A DNA stretch of 6,263 nt from JAGXKT01 sp964531695. GTDB lineage: Bacteria; Planctomycetota; Phycisphaerae; SM23-33. Position 1 is the first letter of the stretch. Each line of letters begins with the position of its first letter. The position numbers and the translations under genes are program-made. The notes beneath the pieces were generated by a model, which had not been told where the DNA came from, did no database searches, and saw nothing but the letters and a program-made list of their open reading frames with translations. Positions 1-4,770 of this stretch are shown in pieces. The stretch covers positions 1 to 6,263 of the forward strand of contig CAZHEH010000067.1 in the NCBI GenBank assembly GCA_964531695.1. Reading direction: 5' to 3'.

Positions 1-22
1 TTTGGGGGACTGGTCCCCCAAA
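1..22. repeat. Perfect 10-bp palindrome (REP-like or terminator stem)
   Basis: The arms TTTGGGGGAC (1-10) and GTCCCCCAAA (13-22) are exact reverse complements separated by TG. As RNA this would fold into a strong hairpin with the innermost pairs opened to make a loop. No T-run follows on the + strand; the sequence continues AACCTACCC. On the - strand the flank is outside the window. It could be the terminator stem of a gene to the left, a dispersed REP-type palindrome, or a protein-binding site. The window edge cuts its context, so its role is open. The palindrome itself is certain. Confidence 0.6.
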
Positions 23-55
23 CCTACCCACACGAAACAGCGAAGAGCCATATTA

Positions 56-85
56 ATGACCTACACCCACCTTAAACCGTATGAT
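56..85 (+). promoter_or_regulatory. Possible sigma70-like promoter for the TPR gene
   Basis: ATGACC (56-61, four of six matches to TTGACA) is followed after 18 bases by TATGAT (80-85, five of six matches to TATAAT). Transcription would start near base 92, leaving only about 11 bases before the ATG at 103, so the leader would be very short. The region is clearly more A+T-rich than the rest of the window, which suits a promoter. This rests on consensus matching alone, and promoter consensus for this organism is unknown. Confidence 0.25.
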
Positions 86-107
86 AGCCGATAGGATACG
101 GTATGAT
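76..107 (+). repeat. Inverted and direct repeat over the TPR gene start
   Basis: ACCGTAT (76-82) and ATACGGT (96-102) form a perfect 7-bp inverted repeat with a 13-base loop, ending directly before the ATG at 103. GTATGAT also occurs twice as a direct repeat (79-85 and 101-107), so the start codon context is duplicated 22 bases upstream. The upstream ATG (81) is out of frame with the gene and opens a 10-codon frame ending at TAG 111-113, overlapping the true start. The weak Shine-Dalgarno candidate TAGGA (92-96) lies mostly in the loop. It could modulate translation, serve as an operator, or be chance. Confidence 0.35.
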
Positions 108-1305
108 TCGTAGAACAGCGATATTCGGCTTCATCCTGGCCCTGGCGGCCGGCACATGTGTCCTCCGCGCGCAAGTTCGCGGGGGCGTCGATTTCACGAG
201 GCCCGGCCGGGGCCGGGTGCGTCTACAGGCGCCTTCGGACGGGTTGCGCCGGAATTCCCGCGGCTTGGGCGCCGTCCGCGGCGCATCGCCGTCGGGAACC
301 GGAACTGCGCTGCAGAGCTCCCTGCGGAGCAATCTGTCGGCAAGCCGGGGCCTCTTACGACGCGGAGGCGGCACGGGCAGCGGGCTGGACCTCGGCACGG
401 ACCTGTTGGGCACGCGCCCAGAAGGCAAGACGCTCTACTCCGGCTTCGCGGATGTGCCGCCGCTTCTGGCAGGCGCCGCGTCCGATCTGATGCCCGGCAA
501 GCTGCCCTCACTACGGCAGGGCCTGGGCCCCGCCGCCAAGGATACCGGGATGAGTTCGCGGCTGGGGACGCTGGCGGCCGCGTTTGCCTACGTCCAAGCG
601 GTCGATGTGGCCTCGGAGTCGCTGGGCTATGGCGACGAGCCGATCGGCACGCTTGTGCCGGATAATGAAGGTCTCGTCCGCGACCGTGTGGAGGCGGGCG
701 AAGCCGCGCTTCAGTCGGGCAACTTCCGCGAGGCGGTGGACCAGTTCGAGATGGCCCAGCAACTGGCGCCGCGGTCGCCGGAGGTTCTGCTGAACCTCGT
801 ACACGCCCATTTCGGACGTTCCAGCAGCGCCTACGTGATGGCTGCGCATTACGTCCGGCGCGCGATGGAGCATTCCTGGCGGCTGCCCCTGGCGCCGCTG
901 CGTCCGCGCGAGTTCTTCGGGCGGGAGGCCGTGTTTGTTAACCGGTTGATGGCCCTGGAGGAGCACGTCCGCCTGAATCCTGGGGATGCGGATGCACAGC
1001 TCGTGTTGGCATACTTCCGGTGGTTCCAGGAGGAGCCGGACGTTGAGAAGGTCCGGACGGCCTTGAGACAGGCCCTGCTGACGGCCCTGGACAGCGAAGA
1101 TGAGAGGGCGGCAAGCGCCATCACCGCCTTCTGGGACGGCGTCCGCGCAACCGGCCGGGCCGAACAGCCCCTGCTTGAGGAGGAGGCGGAACCGGGAGAG
1201 GAACCGGCGGCGGAGCCGGAGGAACCCGAGGACGTGCCCGCGCCGCGGCCGGACGAAGAGACAGAGGCGGCGGATACCCCCGAGGACGATACGGATATCC
1301 CCTGA
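103..1305 (+). CDS. Secreted/periplasmic TPR protein with acidic C-terminal tail
   Basis: This is a 400-residue protein I cannot assign to a named family. Residues 1-23 form a signal peptide: two Arg, a hydrophobic core (about 7-21), then LRA before Gln24 as a likely signal peptidase I site. The only nearby Cys (19) has Thr before it, so a lipobox is unlikely. Residues 24-90 are rich in Arg, Gly and Ser, with 13 Arg, no Lys and almost no acidic residues, and are probably disordered. Residues about 194-227 match a TPR (GEAALQSGNFREAVDQFEMA, then a LAP turn). Helical stretches at about 228-260 and 284-335 look like further, degenerate TPR units. Residues 355-400 are a Glu/Asp/Pro tail with about 21 acidic residues in 47. 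A scaffolding or protein-interaction role in the periplasm or at the envelope is inferred from TPRs generally. It lies on the same strand as the sugar genes, 189 bases upstream. The start is ATG 103, with weak TAGGA six bases before it, and gives a complete signal peptide. Confidence 0.8.
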   Translation: MIRRTAIFGFILALAAGTCVLRAQVRGGVDFTRPGRGRVRLQAPSDGLRRNSRGLGAVRGASPSGTGTALQSSLRSNLSASRGLLRRGGGTGSGLDLGTDLLGTRPEGKTLYSGFADVPPLLAGAASDLMPGKLPSLRQGLGPAAKDTGMSSRLGTLAAAFAYVQAVDVASESLGYGDEPIGTLVPDNEGLVRDRVEAGEAALQSGNFREAVDQFEMAQQLAPRSPEVLLNLVHAHFGRSSSAYVMAAHYVRRAMEHSWRLPLAPLRPREFFGREAVFVNRLMALEEHVRLNPGDADAQLVLAYFRWFQEEPDVEKVRTALRQALLTALDSEDERAASAITAFWDGVRATGRAEQPLLEEEAEPGEEPAAEPEEPEDVPAPRPDEETEAADTPEDDTDIP

Positions 1306-1317
1306 TTTCCGTACGAA

Positions 1318-1346
1318 TTGCCCAGAATCCACTCGGAGGGTATAAA
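1318..1346 (+). promoter_or_regulatory. Candidate promoter for the sugar-nucleotide genes
   Basis: TTGCCC (1318-1323, four of six to TTGACA), a 17-base spacer, and TATAAA (1341-1346, five of six to TATAAT) make a well-spaced sigma70-like promoter just after the stop codon of the TPR gene. The start point would be near 1353, giving a 5' leader of roughly 140 bases before the dehydratase ATG. It would let the dehydratase and aminotransferase be expressed apart from the TPR gene. No terminator with a T-run is visible between the TPR gene and this site, so read-through is also possible. The call comes from consensus matching only. Confidence 0.35.
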
Positions 1347-1448
1347 GGACTCTCTCAGAATCTCGCATGAGTCCCGTCGCGGCCGGTACGGCCCCCGCGC
1401 TGGTCTCTAACTAAAGCTTACAGAGGGCCGCACCGATCCTTGACGGTG
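1347..1448 (+). other. Structured leader: four adjacent potential hairpins
   Basis: Four potential stem-loops tile this non-coding stretch with 1-3 base gaps. (1) GGACTC 1347-1352 pairs with GAGTCC 1369-1374, with a 16-base loop. (2) CGC-GGCCG 1378-1385 pairs with CGGCC 1389-1393 and GCG 1397-1399, with a three-C bulge and loop GTA. (3) GGTCTCT 1402-1408 pairs with AGAGG 1422-1426 and CC 1428-1429, with one bulged G and one G-U pair; three more pairs are possible inside its loop. (4) CACCG 1431-1435 pairs with CGGTG 1444-1448, with an 8-base loop. I recognise no known riboswitch. If the promoter at 1318-1346 is used, the first hairpin would be only partly transcribed. G+C-rich DNA makes chance stems common, so this is tentative. 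Confidence 0.3.
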
Positions 1449-1494
1449 GGCAAGTACGCTGCTGGGCCAAGTCTTGGAGTGTTCAATCTTCCCT

Positions 1495-3534
1495 ATGGTC
1501 CCAACGGAGAAACCTGAATTGCCGGCCGAGGCGCCCGATGGGGCCGCTGGGGGGCGGCTGACCTGGGTTGAGCGCGTGCTGCTCCGGCATCGCCTGCTGA
1601 CCCACGTGGTAATCCACGGGTTTCTTTTCGCCTTGGCGCTGCTGCTCGCCTTCCTGGTAAGGGTGGACGCCGGGTTGCCCGGTCAAGCTGGGACCAATTG
1701 GTTCGTCGGCAGCTTCCTGCGCATGCTGCCGGTGTTCGTCGTCCTGAAGCTGATCATCTTCGGCCACATGAAACTGTTCCGCGGCGGCTGGCAGTACACT
1801 AGCATCCGGGACGTGGCCAATATCGTCCTGGCCTCGTGGGCCTTCCTGGCGGTGATCTTCGCCTTGCTGTTCGTCTTCCGGTATCTGCCGGAGTCGACGG
1901 GGCGGCGCGTTCCGGTCCTGCTGCCTTACTTCAGGAAGTACCCCGAGGGCGTGCTCGTATTGGACTTCCTGGCGACCGTCTTCCTGGTCTGCACCGCGCG
2001 GCTGGGCCTCCGGATCTACCGGGAAGAACTGCGTCCCATGGCCAGCACGGGGGTAACGAGGGTCCTGGTGGTCGGCGCCGGCAACGCGGCCGAGGCCATC
2101 ATCCGCGAGATCAACCGCATGCGGATCGAGAGGTACCGCGTCGTGGGGCTCGTGGACGACGACCCGACGAAGCAGGGGCTGACGATCCACGGCGTGCCCG
2201 TCCTCGGCACAACGGAGGACATCCCGCACGTCTCCGAGGAACAGGGCGTCGACGAGATCATCATCGCCATACCCTCCGCGACGCGCAAGCAGCTTCAGCG
2301 CGTGATCAACCTGTGCAGCGGCACCAAGCTGAAATTCCAGTCGGTGCCGGGCGTCGGAGACCTGATCGACGGGCGGGTGACCGTCTCGCAGATGCGCCCG
2401 GTGGACATCAACGACCTGCTCGGGCGGGACGTGGTGGAACTGGACTGGGACGCAATCGGCGGATTCATCCGGGACCGTTGCGTGCTCATCACCGGTGCCG
2501 GCGGCAGCATCGGCTCGGAGATGGCCCGCCAGGTCGCCCAGATCGGCCCGAGCAAGCTCGTGCTCGTGGAGCAGGCGGAGACCCCACTGTTCGACATCAA
2601 CAATGAGCTGCGCCGGAAGGACCCCGACCTGGCGCAAATGGCCGTGATCTGCGACATCCACGACCGACAGCGCGTCTTCGAGGTCTGGCGGACACACCGC
2701 CCGGACGTGGTCATCCACGCCGCGGCCCACAAGCACGTGCCGCTGATGGAGCAGAATCCATGCGAGGCGATCAAGAACAACGTCCTCGGCTCGAAGAACG
2801 TCGCCGACGCATCCTGCGAGTGCGGCACGGCCGAGTTCGTCATGATCTCGACGGACAAGGCGGTGAACCCGTCTTCGGTGATGGGGGCATCCAAGCGTGT
2901 GGCCGAGCTGTACACACAGGGGCTAAACGGGCGGGACATGTGCCCCACCCAGTTCAAGGCCGTTCGCTTTGGGAATGTTCTCGGCTCTAACGGCTCGGTG
3001 GTGCCGACCTTCCGCCGGCAGATCGCCGCGGGCGGCCCGGTGACCGTTACCCACCCCGAGATGACCCGTTACTTCATGACGATCCCGGAGGCGGCGCAAC
3101 TGGTACTTCAGGCGGCGGCCACGGGCGCCGGAGGTCAGATCTTCCTGTTGGACATGGGCGAGCCGGTCAAGATCGTCGACCTCGCCCGCCAGATGATCAC
3201 CCTCAGCGGGTTCGTGCCGGGCCAGGACATGGACATCGTCTTCACCGGGGTCCGCCCCGGCGAGAAGCTCTTCGAGGAGCTGCGCACGGAAGGCGAGGAC
3301 CTCGAGCCGACCGTCCACCCCAAGGTGCTGATATGGAAGTGCCGCCCGGTGGACTGGAGCGCCGTCACGGACGGCATGACCCGGATGGAGCGGTTGTCCA
3401 ACTCGACCGACCGCGATGCGATCGTCGAGTCGCTGACGTCGCTCATCCCGGAGTACACCCCGCTGAATCCGCCCGACGGAACGCCGCGGACGGAATCGCC
3501 CAAGCCGGACGGCACGGTGAGTTCGGCTCGCTAG
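1495..3534 (+). CDS. Membrane FlaA1/PglF/CapD-type nucleotide-sugar 4,6-dehydratase
   Basis: This 679-residue enzyme belongs to the long, membrane-bound polysaccharide biosynthesis family. Such enzymes convert UDP-GlcNAc (or a related UDP-HexNAc) to the 4-keto-6-deoxy sugar using tightly held NAD. Four TM segments lie at about 35-56, 72-90, 107-128 and 153-174. A first Rossmann domain follows (VLVVGAGNAAEA from 190; CoA_binding_3 type). The catalytic extended-SDR domain has VLITGAGGSIGSE (from 330), AAAHKHVPLMEQNP (409-422), STDKAVNP with Thr-Asp-Lys 453-455, MGASK with Met463 and Lys467, and RPGEKLFEEL (587-596). Met instead of the usual SDR Tyr, with the Thr-Asp-Lys set, is the hallmark of the PglF-like long dehydratases. 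The length is usual for the family. An in-frame TTG at 1474 would add seven residues; ATG 1495 is preferred for its codon, but neither has a well-spaced Shine-Dalgarno (GGAG 1476-1479 is 15 bases from the ATG). It is followed by a DegT aminotransferase, the expected next step. The exact sugar substrate cannot be read from sequence. Confidence 0.93.
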   Translation: MVPTEKPELPAEAPDGAAGGRLTWVERVLLRHRLLTHVVIHGFLFALALLLAFLVRVDAGLPGQAGTNWFVGSFLRMLPVFVVLKLIIFGHMKLFRGGWQYTSIRDVANIVLASWAFLAVIFALLFVFRYLPESTGRRVPVLLPYFRKYPEGVLVLDFLATVFLVCTARLGLRIYREELRPMASTGVTRVLVVGAGNAAEAIIREINRMRIERYRVVGLVDDDPTKQGLTIHGVPVLGTTEDIPHVSEEQGVDEIIIAIPSATRKQLQRVINLCSGTKLKFQSVPGVGDLIDGRVTVSQMRPVDINDLLGRDVVELDWDAIGGFIRDRCVLITGAGGSIGSEMARQVAQIGPSKLVLVEQAETPLFDINNELRRKDPDLAQMAVICDIHDRQRVFEVWRTHRPDVVIHAAAHKHVPLMEQNPCEAIKNNVLGSKNVADASCECGTAEFVMISTDKAVNPSSVMGASKRVAELYTQGLNGRDMCPTQFKAVRFGNVLGSNGSVVPTFRRQIAAGGPVTVTHPEMTRYFMTIPEAAQLVLQAAATGAGGQIFLLDMGEPVKIVDLARQMITLSGFVPGQDMDIVFTGVRPGEKLFEELRTEGEDLEPTVHPKVLIWKCRPVDWSAVTDGMTRMERLSNSTDRDAIVESLTSLIPEYTPLNPPDGTPRTESPKPDGTVSSAR

Positions 3535-3546
3535 CCACACTCGCCG

Positions 3547-3588
3547 GGCCGGCCGCCGGCACGGCTGAGCCGGATGCGGCGGCGGGCC
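3547..3588 (+). other. Strong intergenic stem-loop between dehydratase and aminotransferase
   Basis: GGCCGGCCGCC (3547-3557) pairs with GGCGGCGGGCC (3578-3588) at ten of eleven positions, the exception being G3551 against G3584. G3558-C3577 can add one more pair. The roughly 20-base loop can itself form a small CGGCT/AGCCG stem (3562-3566 with 3568-3572). There is no T-run after it, so it is a poor intrinsic terminator in the classic sense. It might lower read-through, stabilise the upstream message, or be a processing site that sets the ratio of the two enzymes. It sits 13 bases after the dehydratase stop and ends 17 bases before the aminotransferase Shine-Dalgarno. Confidence 0.4.
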
Positions 3589-3605
3589 GTATACCACCGG
3601 CACCC

Positions 3606-3613
3606 AAAGGGAG
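3606..3613 (+). promoter_or_regulatory. Shine-Dalgarno that fixes the aminotransferase TTG start
   Basis: AAAGGGAG (3606-3613) is the best ribosome binding site in the window and lies seven bases before TTG 3621. It supports the TTG as the true start against the longer open frame, which reaches back to 3333 inside the dehydratase gene. The protein from this TTG begins, as DegT aminotransferases usually do, a few residues before the IPLAFPDI segment. Confidence 0.6.
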
Positions 3614-3620
3614 CCACGAC

Positions 3621-4754
3621 TTGAGCCACAACGAAGCGCCGATTCCCCTGGCCTTTCCCGACATCACCGACGCCGAGGTCGACGCCGTCGCGGCCGTCAT
3701 GCGCAGCGGCCGGCTGAGCTTGGGCCCTCGCCTCGGGGCGTTCGAGCAGGCCTGCGCCGAGAGAGCCGGGCGGCAGTACGGCGTGGCCGTCAACAGCGGC
3801 ACGAGCGGGATGCATCTGTGCGTCAAGGCGTTGGGGATCGGCGCGGGCGACGAGGTCGTCACCACCCCCTTCACGTTCATCGCCACGCCGAATTGCGTGC
3901 TGTTCGAGAACGCCCGGCCGGTTTTCGCGGACATCGATCCGGAGACGTACAACGTGGACCCCGGCGCCCTCGACGATGCGATCACGAATCGTACGAAGGC
4001 CCTCCTCCCGGTGGAGGTGTTCGGGAACCCCGCACACTTTGACGAATACGAGCGGATCGCGAACCGCCGGAACCTGGCGATGATCGAGGACTGCTGCGAG
4101 GCCCTCGGGGCGACGCTGGCCGGCCGGCCGGCCGGGAGCTTCGGCGACTGCGGCATCTTCGCGTTCTACCCGAACAAGCAGATCACCACGGGCGAAGGCG
4201 GCATGATCGTCACGGACCGCGAGGACATCCGCGACCTGGCCGTCTCGCTGCGGAACCAGGGCCGGGCGACCGAGGCGTGGCTCTCGCACGCCCGGCTCGG
4301 CTACAACTACCGGCTGAGCGACCTCTCGTGTGCTTTGGGCGAGGTGCAGATGTCGCGTCTCGATGACATCCTCGCCAAGCGCCGCCGCGTGGCCGGGCTG
4401 TACGACGAGGCGCTGGCGGACCTCGAGGCCGTCCGCCTGCCGCCCATGGCGGACCGCGCGAAGGCCAGTTGGTTCGTCTACGTCATTCGCCTCGCAGATG
4501 ATTTCACGCGACCGGACCGGGACGCGATCATCCAGGACCTTCGCGGCCGGGGCATCGGCTCCAGCAACTACTTCGTGCCGTGCCACACTCAGCCATACAT
4601 GCAGGAGCGGCTCGGCACGCGCGAGGGGGACTTCCCCGTCACGGAGCGAATCGCCGCGCGGACCCTCGCACTTCCCTTCTTCGGCGGCATGACCGAGAGC
4701 CAGGTGGGTCGCGTACGCGAAGCGCTCGGCGAGGCCATCGACGCGCGGCGCTGA
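3621..4754 (+). CDS. DegT/DnrJ/EryC1/StrS family PLP-dependent sugar aminotransferase
   Basis: This 377-residue protein has the typical full length of the family. Such enzymes transfer an amino group, usually from glutamate, to a keto sugar nucleotide in the cytoplasm. Visible motifs in order: IPLAFPDI (8-15); SGRLSLGP (29-36); NSGTSG (58-63), which binds the PLP phosphate; TTPFTFIAT (81-89); EDCCEALGA (156-164) with Asp157 for the pyridine nitrogen; FYPNKQITTGEGG (182-194) with Lys186 as the PLP Schiff-base lysine; GYNYRLSDL (227-235); CHTQPYM (321-327); and LPFFGGMT (351-358). All key residues are present, so it should be active. It starts at TTG 3621 with a good Shine-Dalgarno. It follows the dehydratase by 86 bases on the same strand and probably acts on its 4-keto product to give a UDP-4-amino-4,6-dideoxy sugar, as PglE does after PglF. 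A C3 aminotransferase role cannot be excluded from sequence. Its stop lies six bases from that of the convergent RND gene. Confidence 0.93.
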   Translation: MSHNEAPIPLAFPDITDAEVDAVAAVMRSGRLSLGPRLGAFEQACAERAGRQYGVAVNSGTSGMHLCVKALGIGAGDEVVTTPFTFIATPNCVLFENARPVFADIDPETYNVDPGALDDAITNRTKALLPVEVFGNPAHFDEYERIANRRNLAMIEDCCEALGATLAGRPAGSFGDCGIFAFYPNKQITTGEGGMIVTDREDIRDLAVSLRNQGRATEAWLSHARLGYNYRLSDLSCALGEVQMSRLDDILAKRRRVAGLYDEALADLEAVRLPPMADRAKASWFVYVIRLADDFTRPDRDAIIQDLRGRGIGSSNYFVPCHTQPYMQERLGTREGDFPVTERIAARTLALPFFGGMTESQVGRVREALGEAIDARR

Positions 4755-4770
4755 GCCGGGCTACCCGCTC
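4753..4770. terminator. Hairpin over the convergent stop codons, possible two-way terminator
   Basis: GAGC (4753-4756) and GGG (4758-4760) pair with CCCGCTC (4764-4770), leaving one bulged C and a three-base CTA loop. The stem covers the last two bases of the aminotransferase stop and has the RND stop codon (TAG on the - strand) exactly in its loop. A second inverted repeat, GCCGGGC 4755-4761 with GCCCGGC 4789-4795, could form instead. There is no T-run on either side, so an intrinsic terminator is uncertain, but with only six bases between the genes any termination signal must overlap coding sequence. Confidence 0.35.

Noticed and set aside
158..665. Overlapping + strand frames inside the TPR gene (156-665, 158-490)
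   Set aside because: They are Arg/Ala/Gly-rich alternative frames without a ribosome site or domain. The frame from 103 has a signal peptide and TPR pattern and explains the region.
1440..1445. TTGACG as a -35 box close to the dehydratase start
   Set aside because: No acceptable -10 hexamer lies 16-18 bases downstream (that position reads TGGGCC), and the bases form part of a potential hairpin.
1483..2736. A 417-codon open frame on the - strand across the dehydratase gene
   Set aside because: Its product is rich in His, Arg, Asp and Gln with no recognisable domain, and it lies wholly opposite a clear dehydratase frame. Long antisense frames of this kind are expected in G+C-rich DNA.
3333..3620. 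N-terminal extension of the aminotransferase to an ATG inside the dehydratase gene
   Set aside because: The extra 96 residues are Arg/Gly/Pro-rich out-of-frame dehydratase sequence followed by the spacer, while TTG 3621 has a good Shine-Dalgarno and the family's normal N-terminus.
3531..4586. A 351-codon open frame on the - strand across the aminotransferase gene
   Set aside because: It is low in hydrophobic core patterns, Arg/Ala/Val/Asp-rich, matches no family I know, and is fully opposite a convincing DegT enzyme. It is a shadow of that gene.
4625..4637. GGGGGA-CT-TCCCC inverted repeat resembling the edge palindrome at 1-22
   Set aside because: It lies inside the aminotransferase and encodes a normal Glu-Gly-Asp-Phe-Pro segment. 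The match to the edge palindrome is partial and best explained by codon use.
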